Below, piece after piece: positions 7,071-16,596 of a stretch of DNA of 34,599 nt. The stretch covers positions 1 through 34,599 of the forward strand of contig CALABN010000054.1 of the NCBI GenBank assembly GCA_937885735.1. The letters are read 5' to 3'. Position numbers and translations under genes: made by a program. Each line of letters opens with the position of its first letter. The first letter of the stretch is position 1. The DNA comes from an uncultured Bacteroidota bacterium (GTDB lineage Bacteria > Bacteroidota > Bacteroidia > Bacteroidales > SZUA-534). The notes beneath the pieces were generated by a model that was not told the origin of the DNA, made no database searches, and saw only the letters and a program-made list of their open reading frames with translations.

Positions 7071-10000
7071 ATGAGGTCGATAATAAAAGTGAAACTGCGT
7101 TTTCTATTGGCAGGCTTGCTGATGATTGTCACCGTGGGCGGTTATGCGCAGACGGGTGGCGACACTACGGCATTGCCTTACCGTATCCCACGGCAGAAAT
7201 CCACACCTTACGAGACCTCGCGCCCCGCATCAAACCTTAACCTTAAGGACCCTTCAAACTTTTCAAACGAGGTTGAATATGACGAGGAGAACGACCAGTA
7301 CATCATACACCAGAAGGTTGGTGGCGTTGACGTGCGTCCGCCGTTTACAATGTCGCGCGAAGAATACGGCGATTATGACGTAAACACCTCGCTTAAAGGA
7401 TATTGGCGCCAGCGCTACCAAAACGAGAGTTTTGAGCGCCAGGGCGGTTCGCTCACCAAATTCAACGTGAACAACGAGTTGTTCGAGACCATTTTCGGCA
7501 GTAACGTCATCGATATCAAGCCACAAGGTTCGGCATCGCTTCGCTTCGGACTCAAGATAACCAACACCCAGAACCCGAACATAGCGCAGTCGCTTCGCCG
7601 TCAGACCATTTTCGACTTCAAGGAGAACATACAGATGAGCGTGTCGGGCAAGATTGGCGACAACCTTGAGATGAAAATCAACTACGACACCGAATCGCAG
7701 TTTGAGTTCGACAATACAATCAACCTCAAGTTCCAAGGCAAGGAGGACGACATAATCCAGAAGATTGAGGCAGGTAACGTGTCGTTGCCTTTGAGCACAT
7801 CGCTCATAACAGGTAGCCAAAGCCTGTTCGGCGTGCTGACCGAACTCAAGTTCGGCAAACTGTACGTCTCTACTGTCATTTCACAGCAGAAGGGCGAGTC
7901 GAGGACCATTACAACGCAAGGCGGAGCACAGACCAACACCTTCGACGTGTCGGCCGTCGATTACGATAAGAACCGCCACTTCTTCCTTTCGCACTTCTTC
8001 CGCTCGCAGTACGACAAGGCCCTCAAGCAGTTGCCTTTGATAGTTTCGAGCGTGCAGATAACCAAGATTGAAGTTTGGGTGACCAACACCAAAAAGACCA
8101 CCGAAAACGCCCACAACATTGTGGCATTCGTCGATTTGGGCGAAGAACGCGAGGAGTACCCTATGTACAACCGCAAGGACAAGGCCGTGTTGAGCACCTC
8201 ACTCGACTACGGGCTGTATCCTGTTCCTGACAACAACGCCAACAACCTTTACAAGCAGATAACGGCAATCCCTGATGTCCGCAACATCGACCAGGTGACA
8301 AAGCAACTGACAGCCGAAGGATTTGCTGGCGCCCGCGACTACGAGAAAGTAGAATACGCCCGCAAACTGAACACCAACGAGTACACAATCAACACGCAGT
8401 TGGGCTACATAACACTGAACACCGCGCTCAACGGCGACGAGATTCTGGCCGTGGCCTACGAGTACACCTACAACGGCCAGACCTACAAGGTAGGTGAATT
8501 CACCAGTGATGGCATCACCAACCCAAGCAATCTGATTGTCAAGTTGATAAAGGGCAGCAACTTCTCGCCAAAATATCCAAACTGGCACCTGATGATGAAG
8601 AACGTCTATTCGTTGGATGCTTATCAACTTAATTCTGAAGATTTTACACTCGAGGTTGAATACTATAACAACAAGTCACGCGTTCGCAAATTGTCAAACG
8701 CATTCCTGTCGGAAGAGATTAAGAACTCAAAACTGTTGAACTTGATGGGACTCGATGAACTGGACAGCAAGAACAACTACGTCAAGGGTGGCAACGGCGT
8801 GTTCGACTATGTTGAAGGCATAACGGTAAGGTCTTCAAACGGACGAATATATTTCCCTGTAGTAGAGCCGTTTGGCGGGCACTTGCACGACACTTTGGGT
8901 GGCGATATGCAGTCGAAGGACTTTGTGTTCCAGGAACTTTACGACTCTACCCAATACAAGGCACAGCAGTTGACGGCCAAGAGCAAATTCTATCTGAAAG
9001 GTACATACAAGTCGTCGAGCGGTTCCGAGATATCGCTCAACTCATTCAACATTCCGCAAGGTTCGGTGGTTGTCACTGCAGGTGGCATCACCCTTACCGA
9101 GAACATCGACTACACCGTCGACTACAGTATGGGACGTGTGAAAATCATCAACGAGAGTTACCTCGTTTCAGGAACGCCTATCAAGGTTACACTTGAAAGC
9201 AATTCCACTTTCAGTATGATGGAAAAGACTTATTTGGGCACACACCTCGACTATAGGTTCAGCGACCGATTCAATTTGGGTGCTACAATGATTCACTTGA
9301 ACGAAAAACCTACCACAACCAAGGTGAATGTGGGCGAAGACCCTATTTCGAACACTATTTGGGGACTGAATGGTTCGTATGAAGTTGAGTTGCCGTTGCT
9401 GACCAAGTTCCTCGACTGGCTTCCGCTGATTGAGACAAAGGAAAAATCAACCTTGTCGGTTCAGGGTGAATATGCCCAATTGACGCCTGGCCACAACCGC
9501 AGGGCCGTAGGCAAGTCGGGCGAGGTTTATATTGATGACTTTGAAAGCAGTGAGTCGAGTTACGATATGACCAACCGCGAGGCGTGGACTCTGGCGAGCA
9601 TTCCGCAAGGAAATATTTTCAATGAGGCATCGCTTTTCAACGATTTGGCTTCGGGCTACAACCGTGCAAAACTGGCGTGGTACAAGATTGACCCGCTGAT
9701 GTTTCAGGCAAGTTCGCCTGTTTCAAAGGCCGAGCAGTCGCGCCTCAACGCATACCGCGTGCCCGAACTTAACATCTATCCTAACCGTGACCAATCGTCG
9801 GGCGACGCCATTTATCTGACCACCTTCGATTTGGCTTTCGACCCAACCATTCGCGGTCCGTACAACTACAGCATCGACGACTATGACAAGACTGGCCACT
9901 TCAAGAATCCGCAAGACAAGTGGGGTGGCATTATGCGTGAGACTACAACCAAGAATTTCGAGACATCGAACATTGAGTATCTCGAATTCTGGATGATGGA

Positions 10001-13000
10001 CCCGTTTGTTGAAGAAGATTCACTGAACCCTGGCGGTCAACTGTACTTCAACTTCGGTAACATTTCGGAAGATGTGCTCAAGGACAGCCGTAAGAGTTAT
10101 GAGAACGGCCTGCCGTCAACATATCCAGCCGACCCTTCAACCTACGATGAAACGGTTTGGGGCCGTGTTCCTGCAGTGCAGAAGAGCAACTTGAGTTTTG
10201 TGAACGATGAGAGCCAGCGCAAATATCAGGACGTGGGTCTCGACGGATTGAGCAGTGAGCCTTTCAGCGGTGGCTTGTCCGACGAGCAAATGTTCTTCTC
10301 AACATATCTCCAAGAACTTGAAAAGGTGCTCGACCCTGAAACTTACAAGAAATTCTACGCCGACCCTTCGGGCGACGATTACCATTACTTCAAGGGTAGC
10401 GACTACAACGAACTGGAGTTGGGCATTGTTGACCGTTATATGAATTACAACAACCCTGAAGGCAACTCGCCTGTCAGCGACGGCTCTACATCGACATACG
10501 CCACATCGAAGCCAGACGTTGAAGACATCAACGGCGACTACACATTGAGCGAGGGCGAATCGTACTTCCAGTACCGTGTCGACCTGAACCGCGACAATAT
10601 GATGGTGGGTATGAACTACATTGTCGATGAACGAAATGTGACAAACACGATGCCTAACAACGAGCGCAAGTCGGTCAAGTGGTATCTGTTCCGAATCCCG
10701 TTGAAATCCAGTGCGCGTCAGCAGGTTGGCGACATTGAGGACTTCACCTCAATCCGCTTTATGCGTATGTTCCTTCACGGTTGGAGCGAAAAGGTTGTGT
10801 TGCGTTTCGCAACTCTCGATTTGGTCAAGGGCGATTGGTTCACATACGACTATAACCTCAAGGACGGCGACGAAGGACTTCTGCCAAGCAACGAGAACAA
10901 CGATATGACTGCATCGGCATTCAGCGTTTCCACCGTCAACATTGAGGAAAATGGTAGCCGTGCACCTGTCAACTACCTTCTGCCTGTTGGCGTTACCCGC
11001 GAGCAGGATCCTTCGCAGACACAATTGGTTGAACTGAACGAGCAGAGTATGTCAATGAAGGTGGTGAATTTGGGCGATGGCTATTCAAAGGCCGTTTACA
11101 AGACTATGGGCCTTGATATGCGCAATTATGAAAAACTGAAAATGTTCATACACGCCGAGGCTGTTGACGATGAAACCTCACTCGATGATGATGAAATAAC
11201 CTGCTTTGTCAGGATTGGTCAGGACTATACCGAGAACTACTACGAATACGAAGTGCCGTTGAAGGTGACACCGTGGTGGACATCAAGACCTTACCCTGAC
11301 AACAACGACAACCGTCGTCTGGTTTGGCCAGAAGAAAACAATATGGAAATCGTCTTCGACGAACTTGTCAATGCCAAGACCGAACGAAACGAGGAGATAC
11401 AGGCTGGCAACCCTTCGGTTTCACAGACAATGCCGTTTGTCGTCACTACTGGAAGTGGCAACAATAAACGCAAGATTACCGTTGTGGGCAACCCTAACAT
11501 TGCCATTGTCAAGTCGATAATGATTGGTGTCCGAAATCCTCTCAAGAAGGACAACGTGTTCACCACAAACGACGATGGCAAGGAGAAATCAGCCGAGATT
11601 TGGGTTAACGAACTTCGTCTTACCGATTTCAACGAGAAAGGCGGATGGGCCGCACAAGGCGCAATGAACGTGAAACTTGCCGATGTGGGTAGCATCAATG
11701 TGGCAGGAAGCACTACGCAGGCTGGATTCGGAAGCATTGAGCAGTCAACTTCGGAGCGCTCTATGGAGCAGACCAATTCCATTGACGTGGCCACCAACAT
11801 TGAGTTGGGCAAACTATTCCCTAAAGACGCTGGCGTGAGAATCCCAATGTTTGTCAGTTATTCGCGTATGGCTGTCAATCCTATATACAATCCTTTCGAC
11901 CCTGACGTGAAAATCAAGGAGGCCACAAAGGATATGTCGCGCAGTGAGAAGCGAGACTATATGGACGGTGTCCAGGAACTTACAGAGCGTCGCAGTATCA
12001 GTTTCACCAATGTGGGATTCAGTGGCGTTGCCAAAAAGAAACAGACAGCCCGCACCGATGACAAGAAAAAGGACAAAAAGAAGAAAAAGAGCAACCAGAA
12101 CTCAAACAAGACACACTTCTATTCGCCTTCTAACTTGAGCGCAAGTTACGCCTATGTAGAGGAAAAGTTCAGCGACTACAGCACAAAATACGACAACACA
12201 ACCACTCACACTGGTTCGCTCAACTATACATTCAACAATCAGCCAAAGGCGATTGAGCCGTTCAAAAAGTCGAAACTGCTCAAGAAACCTTACCTGCGTC
12301 TAATCGGCGACTTCAATTTCTACCTGACACCTGCCCAAATAGCCTGGCGTACAGGCGTCAAACGCGAATATAACGAGGCATTGCTTCGCAATATCAGCAT
12401 AACTTCAGAAGGCGAGGAATATACGCCTACTTGCGACAAGTCGTTCGACTGGGAACGCGAACTGAGCATCAAGTACAACCTATCAAAAGGCATCAAGTTC
12501 ACTTGGATGATGAACACCATGACTGAAATTGAAGAACCCGAAGGACTTGTCGACAAGTCGAACCGCACCGAATATGAACAGTTCAAGAAAGACGTTTGGG
12601 AGTCGATACTCGAAGGTGGCCGTGCATTAGAGCACAACCAAAAGTTCACCGCATCATACACTGTGCCTATCAACAAGATACCTTTGCTAAACTGGACATC
12701 GCTGACTGCCCGCTATTCATCTACATACAAATGGGACCGCGCACCTGAAGTACGTGACAGCACTCTTTATCCTGGCAATGTTATCGGCAACACCAACCAG
12801 ATAACCATCAATGCACAAGGCAACCTCGACAACTTGTACAAGAAAGTCAAGCCTCTCGACGAGTTGACAAAGAAATACAAGCAGACCCGTGAAAAACGCC
12901 TTGCATCTAAAAATGTCGACGTGACTGCTACCAAGGAAGGATTCAAGGCAAAGAAGGGTGTTGCCAAGGATTTCGCCCACAACCTTCATACATCGGAAGA

Positions 13001-14588
13001 CATTATTGTGAAAGTGACAACCAAAGACGGAAAGGAAATAAAATCGACATTCGAGATTGTAAACGACAACCGTGTGAAGGTTAAGGTTGATGAAGACGTT
13101 GAAGGCGCCATTGTAACCGTGACAGGCAAGCGGGCCGAGACAGATTCGCCTGCCAAAAGGGTAATGGAAGGCGTGGCACTTGCTGTGATTGGAGTCAAGA
13201 ACGTGTCGTTCACATATACTGAAAACAACGCAATGACCATTGAAGGTTACAGGCCAAACTACGGATTTTCTGAATTGAAAGATGCGCCAGGTTGGGCGTT
13301 CGTATTTGGCAAGCAGGATACTTCCATAGCCGAGCGTTCGGCCCGTATGGGTTATATGATTGACAACATCGACCTTCTTCAGCCGTTCCAGACTTCAAAC
13401 CAACGCCGTGTTGACGTCAAGGCCACTTTCCAACCTGTCAAAGCACTTAAGATTGACTTTACTGGCCAACGTACAATCACAAAAAAATCAAGCGAATACT
13501 ATCTGGTAGGTTCGTTCAATACAGACCGCAACGAGTACGACGTTTACCGCTCTACTCGTATGGAGGCAGGTGCTTACAATGTGAATATCTGGACTCTGAA
13601 GACATCGTTCAACAAACGTCCAACGGAGAAGAATACAAGGTCAGAAGCCTTTGAAGAGTACAAGCGCAACCTGTATGAATTTGCGTGGGAGCAGGCAAGA
13701 CTACGAGAGGAAAATGTTCCTGAAGGCTACTATTATTACCCAGGCATAAAGTCAGATACAATTATGCCGGCAGGTTATTCAATATCGAACCCTGACATTG
13801 CCGTGCCTGCGTTCCTTTCCGCATACACTGGACACAACAACGGCATCGACTTTACAAGTTGGAAGAACTTCCGTCCAGGCTGGCGCCTGAAATACGACGG
13901 ATTGACCGCTTACAAGAAGATAAGCAAGCACTGCAAGACAGTGTCGCTGTCGCACGCCTACACAAGTACGTTCAGCGTAGGCTCGTACTACAGCAACAAA
14001 TTGTACAACTACGACCAGGCAAAAAGTGCTGAATTCGGCAATATGTCGTGGGCCGTCAGCAGTATCGACAATTCACTGTTCGTGCCATACTACGACATCA
14101 CGTCGTTCTCTGTAACCGAGTCCTTCTCGCCATTGTTCGGCGTCGATGTAACCTGGCTCAACAGTATGAGCACCAAGTTCGAGTTCAAGCGTAGCCGTAC
14201 AATGACTATGAACTTGACCAACAGCCAGATGCTCGAAATGTACAAGCGCGACTATGTGATTGGATTGGGCTACCGCATTCAGGAACTTGTATTGCCGTTC
14301 AAGAACCGTTTGGGCGAGCAGTTTGTCAGCGATTTCAACCTTCGTGCCGACCTTACAATCAGCGACAACATCACCGTAACCCGTGACCTTCTGCTGAATA
14401 TGGACGAAGTAACATCGGGTCAGTTGGGTATGGCAATGAGCGTTTCGGGCGAATATGAACTTAACGACAAAGTCACTCTCAAGTTGTACTACGATTACAA
14501 CCTGACAAATCCAAAGACCACAAATTCATATCGCAACACAACCACGGAATTTGGATTTGAGTTGAGATTCTCGCTTTCAAAATTGTAG
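7071..14588 (+). CDS. sprA: T9SS outer-membrane translocon SprA (Sov)
   Basis: A 2505-aa protein, the usual size of SprA/Sov. SprA forms the huge outer-membrane beta-barrel through which T9SS cargo leaves the periplasm. A signal peptide covers residues 1-26 (ending GGYAQ). The family's conserved features are visible: repeated beta-rich, Asn/Tyr-rich blocks, a GEVYIDDFESSES motif near residue 820, a Lys-rich insertion (DDKKKDKKKKKSNQ) near 1663-1676, and a C-terminus ending in alternating hydrophobic residues with a terminal aromatic strand (FGFELRFSLSKL), as in outer-membrane barrels. ATG 7071 was chosen over the in-frame TTG 7062 because it gives a clean signal peptide and a normal gap to ruvA. 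The frame is uninterrupted. porQ follows 40 bases later, which strengthens the secretion assignment. Confidence 0.95.
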   Translation: MRSIIKVKLRFLLAGLLMIVTVGGYAQTGGDTTALPYRIPRQKSTPYETSRPASNLNLKDPSNFSNEVEYDEENDQYIIHQKVGGVDVRPPFTMSREEYGDYDVNTSLKGYWRQRYQNESFERQGGSLTKFNVNNELFETIFGSNVIDIKPQGSASLRFGLKITNTQNPNIAQSLRRQTIFDFKENIQMSVSGKIGDNLEMKINYDTESQFEFDNTINLKFQGKEDDIIQKIEAGNVSLPLSTSLITGSQSLFGVLTELKFGKLYVSTVISQQKGESRTITTQGGAQTNTFDVSAVDYDKNRHFFLSHFFRSQYDKALKQLPLIVSSVQITKIEVWVTNTKKTTENAHNIVAFVDLGEEREEYPMYNRKDKAVLSTSLDYGLYPVPDNNANNLYKQITAIPDVRNIDQVTKQLTAEGFAGARDYEKVEYARKLNTNEYTINTQLGYITLNTALNGDEILAVAYEYTYNGQTYKVGEFTSDGITNPSNLIVKLIKGSNFSPKYPNWHLMMKNVYSLDAYQLNSEDFTLEVEYYNNKSRVRKLSNAFLSEEIKNSKLLNLMGLDELDSKNNYVKGGNGVFDYVEGITVRSSNGRIYFPVVEPFGGHLHDTLGGDMQSKDFVFQELYDSTQYKAQQLTAKSKFYLKGTYKSSSGSEISLNSFNIPQGSVVVTAGGITLTENIDYTVDYSMGRVKIINESYLVSGTPIKVTLESNSTFSMMEKTYLGTHLDYRFSDRFNLGATMIHLNEKPTTTKVNVGEDPISNTIWGLNGSYEVELPLLTKFLDWLPLIETKEKSTLSVQGEYAQLTPGHNRRAVGKSGEVYIDDFESSESSYDMTNREAWTLASIPQGNIFNEASLFNDLASGYNRAKLAWYKIDPLMFQASSPVSKAEQSRLNAYRVPELNIYPNRDQSSGDAIYLTTFDLAFDPTIRGPYNYSIDDYDKTGHFKNPQDKWGGIMRETTTKNFETSNIEYLEFWMMDPFVEEDSLNPGGQLYFNFGNISEDVLKDSRKSYENGLPSTYPADPSTYDETVWGRVPAVQKSNLSFVNDESQRKYQDVGLDGLSSEPFSGGLSDEQMFFSTYLQELEKVLDPETYKKFYADPSGDDYHYFKGSDYNELELGIVDRYMNYNNPEGNSPVSDGSTSTYATSKPDVEDINGDYTLSEGESYFQYRVDLNRDNMMVGMNYIVDERNVTNTMPNNERKSVKWYLFRIPLKSSARQQVGDIEDFTSIRFMRMFLHGWSEKVVLRFATLDLVKGDWFTYDYNLKDGDEGLLPSNENNDMTASAFSVSTVNIEENGSRAPVNYLLPVGVTREQDPSQTQLVELNEQSMSMKVVNLGDGYSKAVYKTMGLDMRNYEKLKMFIHAEAVDDETSLDDDEITCFVRIGQDYTENYYEYEVPLKVTPWWTSRPYPDNNDNRRLVWPEENNMEIVFDELVNAKTERNEEIQAGNPSVSQTMPFVVTTGSGNNKRKITVVGNPNIAIVKSIMIGVRNPLKKDNVFTTNDDGKEKSAEIWVNELRLTDFNEKGGWAAQGAMNVKLADVGSINVAGSTTQAGFGSIEQSTSERSMEQTNSIDVATNIELGKLFPKDAGVRIPMFVSYSRMAVNPIYNPFDPDVKIKEATKDMSRSEKRDYMDGVQELTERRSISFTNVGFSGVAKKKQTARTDDKKKDKKKKKSNQNSNKTHFYSPSNLSASYAYVEEKFSDYSTKYDNTTTHTGSLNYTFNNQPKAIEPFKKSKLLKKPYLRLIGDFNFYLTPAQIAWRTGVKREYNEALLRNISITSEGEEYTPTCDKSFDWERELSIKYNLSKGIKFTWMMNTMTEIEEPEGLVDKSNRTEYEQFKKDVWESILEGGRALEHNQKFTASYTVPINKIPLLNWTSLTARYSSTYKWDRAPEVRDSTLYPGNVIGNTNQITINAQGNLDNLYKKVKPLDELTKKYKQTREKRLASKNVDVTATKEGFKAKKGVAKDFAHNLHTSEDIIVKVTTKDGKEIKSTFEIVNDNRVKVKVDEDVEGAIVTVTGKRAETDSPAKRVMEGVALAVIGVKNVSFTYTENNAMTIEGYRPNYGFSELKDAPGWAFVFGKQDTSIAERSARMGYMIDNIDLLQPFQTSNQRRVDVKATFQPVKALKIDFTGQRTITKKSSEYYLVGSFNTDRNEYDVYRSTRMEAGAYNVNIWTLKTSFNKRPTEKNTRSEAFEEYKRNLYEFAWEQARLREENVPEGYYYYPGIKSDTIMPAGYSISNPDIAVPAFLSAYTGHNNGIDFTSWKNFRPGWRLKYDGLTAYKKISKHCKTVSLSHAYTSTFSVGSYYSNKLYNYDQAKSAEFGNMSWAVSSIDNSLFVPYYDITSFSVTESFSPLFGVDVTWLNSMSTKFEFKRSRTMTMNLTNSQMLEMYKRDYVIGLGYRIQELVLPFKNRLGEQFVSDFNLRADLTISDNITVTRDLLLNMDEVTSGQLGMAMSVSGEYELNDKVTLKLYYDYNLTNPKTTNSYRNTTTEFGFELRFSLSKL

Positions 14589-14628
14589 GTTTTTTAACTT
14601 TACCGTGATTTAGGATACGCATAAAAAG

Positions 14629-15687
14629 ATGCACACGCACTCGACAACATACGGAATTTTGGAAAAAGCACTGCACAAAGTCGTTGTTTTGTCCTTTATG
14701 TTGATGCTGTCAGAAAATGCGTTTTGTCAGAAACAGACTGTGTACCAATTTGTTGACATCCCGGCGTCGGCACGTGCGTCTGCTATGGGCGGGACACCGC
14801 TTGCCATTCCAGAACCTGATTTGGGGCTGTCGGCTGTCAACCCAGCGTTTCTGTCGTTGCTGAAGAGTCAAAAGATTTCAGCCGACTACATCAACTACAT
14901 ATCCGACATTTCAATAGGGCACGTGTCATATTGCTTTACAAACGAGCATATTCCAGGCACTTTGGCAGTTGGTATGCAATACCTTAACGGAGGAAAAAAC
15001 ACCCGCTACGACAAGGACGGGAACGCATCTGGCGACTTTTCAAGCAATGAGTTTGCCCTCAATATGTCTTATGCCCGACAGTTTGATTCCTGCTTCTCAA
15101 TAGGCGCAACCTTCAAGCCAGTGCTTTCATATATTGGCGGGTACTCGTCGTTTGGCTTGCTTGCCGACGTTTCAGCAAACTACATAATCAACGACAACCG
15201 TACGGCAATGTCGTTTTTGGTACGCAATGTAGGCTCGCAACTTACCGCCTACTATGATGAATACGGACAAGTTCCTTTTGATATCCAAATAGCTGTAAGT
15301 CATCAACTTGAACACGCACCTTTCCGAGTTTCATTTGTATTGCAAAGCCTTCAGAAATTCAAACTCGCCCCAGCCGAGAACAACAAGGGAGAGGCAGGCT
15401 CTGAAGTTGACCACGACAAGAAAACAGCTTCCAAATTTGTTGACAACGCATTGCGCCACTGTATTTTGGGTGTTGAATTGTTTCCTGGAAAGGCATTCAA
15501 CATAAGGGCAGGTTTCAATTACAAGCGCCGTCAGGAACTCAAACTCGACGATGCTGGCGGACTGGCAGGAATGTCGTTGGGATTCGGCCTTCGGCTGAAG
15601 AAATTCAGGGTCGAATATGCCATGTCAAAATACACTTTGGGCGGAACGTCAAACCATTTTTCCTTGTTAGTAAACTTGCCACAATAG
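14629..15687 (+). CDS. porQ: T9SS protein PorQ
   Basis: A 352-aa outer-membrane protein of the PorQ family, part of the T9SS attachment machinery (in Porphyromonas it works with PorU, PorV and PorZ at the surface). A signal peptide ends near NAFCQ (about residue 34). The mature start YQFVDIPASARASAMGG is typical of the PorV/PorQ FadL-like barrel families, and repeated amphipathic strands follow (SADYINYISDISIGHVSY, GTLAVGMQYLN, RFRVEYAMSKYTLGGTSNHF-like end). Such proteins end with a beta-strand, here HFSLLVNLPQ. Its position directly after sprA fits the role. ATG 14629 gives a rather long signal-peptide N-region, so a later start is possible. Confidence 0.88.
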   Translation: MHTHSTTYGILEKALHKVVVLSFMLMLSENAFCQKQTVYQFVDIPASARASAMGGTPLAIPEPDLGLSAVNPAFLSLLKSQKISADYINYISDISIGHVSYCFTNEHIPGTLAVGMQYLNGGKNTRYDKDGNASGDFSSNEFALNMSYARQFDSCFSIGATFKPVLSYIGGYSSFGLLADVSANYIINDNRTAMSFLVRNVGSQLTAYYDEYGQVPFDIQIAVSHQLEHAPFRVSFVLQSLQKFKLAPAENNKGEAGSEVDHDKKTASKFVDNALRHCILGVELFPGKAFNIRAGFNYKRRQELKLDDAGGLAGMSLGFGLRLKKFRVEYAMSKYTLGGTSNHFSLLVNLPQ

Positions 15688-16056
15688 TTGATTCCAGACA
15701 TGGCGGGTTTTGCGTAAATAAAAGATACATTTGCCTTTAAGTTGCCATTCCGAGACATATTTTTAACAGTTCACTGTTCAACATCATTGTTAATAACTTT
15801 GTTTTTCTGAATTTTTTCAAAATTTTTTACAAAAAATGCGCATACGTTTTCACAGTTTCGGGAATCTTGGCGTAAGTTGTTGTAAATGTATGTTTTTCTA
15901 AAAATCACCTTAAAAACCGAATCAACATCATTTAGGTGATTTACACTCATTTTTCACCAAAAACATAGTTGTTGAAAACTAAAACCGAACCCAAACGGTG
16001 TCAACAACGTATATGCGTACGTTTGTAATGAGAAAAAAGAAAAAAGAAGAAGAAAG
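15688..16056. other. Intergenic region with inverted repeat
   Basis: No gene is seen in these 369 AT-rich bases. Possible -7 boxes TACATTTG (15726-15733) and TAACTTTG (15794-15801) lack partner -33 boxes. An inverted repeat AAATCACCT (15902-15910) / AGGTGATTT (15934-15942) with a 23-base loop could be an operator or a leader hairpin. The probable promoter of the next gene is at 16018-16025. Confidence 0.5.
16018..16025 (+). promoter_or_regulatory. Probable promoter -7 box TACGTTTG
   Basis: TACGTTTG fits TAnnTTTG and lies 31 bases before the ATG of the small secreted protein. No TTTG box is found at the matching -33 position. The leader is a purine-rich run of A and G. Confidence 0.4.
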
Positions 16057-16446
16057 ATGAAAATGAAAGTTTTAGCCATTGTGGCAATGGCACTTGTAGC
16101 AACAACAATTGTAAACCCAAATGCAAAAGCAGGTTCAAACGACGAACAAATTGTAGTAACAATCAAAGGCAATGTCCAAACAGTTGATTTCAACGGGGAA
16201 TTGCAATCGTCAATAGGTTATACAACAGAAATCAGTTCACCACTTTATTCTGCTGACAATTTTTTAAGTTTTGCCATCGACTCTGTAAGTGCAACCAACG
16301 CAGGAACATACAGTATGGGCATTAGCAGTTCTGATTTCTGCAACATCAATCCAAATTTCAAGAATGTAGTGTTTGTCGTTTATGATGGACAATTATCCAT
16401 TAGCGACGAAAACGCACCAAAAATTCAGTTGGCAAGCGAAAAATAA
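16057..16446 (+). CDS. Small secreted MBG-like protein
   Basis: A 129-aa protein with a clear Sec signal peptide (MKMKVLAIVAMALVATTIVNPNAKA, cleaved after about residue 25). The mature ~100 residues look like one MBG-type beta-sandwich (the YGX family of extracellular repeats): an alternating hydrophobic N-terminal strand, then VSATNAGTYSMGISSSDF, an Asn-rich linker (NINPNFKN), and a closing strand VFVVYDGQLSIS. In MBG domains the AGTY...GTLTI pattern is the hallmark. There is no lipobox and no T9SS sorting domain, so it should stay in the periplasm or be released. It has its own promoter and terminator, so it is probably an independent unit between porQ and lpxC. Function is unknown. Confidence 0.7.
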   Translation: MKMKVLAIVAMALVATTIVNPNAKAGSNDEQIVVTIKGNVQTVDFNGELQSSIGYTTEISSPLYSADNFLSFAIDSVSATNAGTYSMGISSSDFCNINPNFKNVVFVVYDGQLSISDENAPKIQLASEK

Positions 16447-16465
16447 AACAGGCATACGTCATTTG

Positions 16466-16497
16466 AAAATCCACTGCATTGCGTAGTGGATTTTTTT
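16466..16497 (+). terminator. Terminator of the MBG-like gene
   Basis: Stem AAAATCCACT (16466-16475) pairs with AGTGGATTTT (16485-16494) around a 9-base loop, and the T run continues to 16497. It ends the small-gene transcript before the lpxC promoter. Confidence 0.85.
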
Positions 16498-16530
16498 GTG
16501 TCTTGAAGTCACATAGCACTTCATTTCCCA

Positions 16531-16561
16531 TTTGATTTATCTGCCAAAACATTTAATTTTG
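16531..16561 (+). promoter_or_regulatory. Canonical Bacteroidetes promoter of lpxC-fabZ
   Basis: TTTG (16531-16534), exactly 19 bases, then TAATTTTG (16554-16561) fits the -33/-7 consensus TTTG-N19-TAnnTTTG. The transcript would start near 16568, about 29 bases before the ATG. It is the best-formed promoter in the window. Confidence 0.8.
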
Positions 16562-16596
16562 CACATTTACAAAATGGTTGTAACAAATTGCTGAAA

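Noticed and set aside
7263..7820. 185-aa frame antisense to sprA
   Set aside because: Shadow of the sprA coding frame, without start context or domain.
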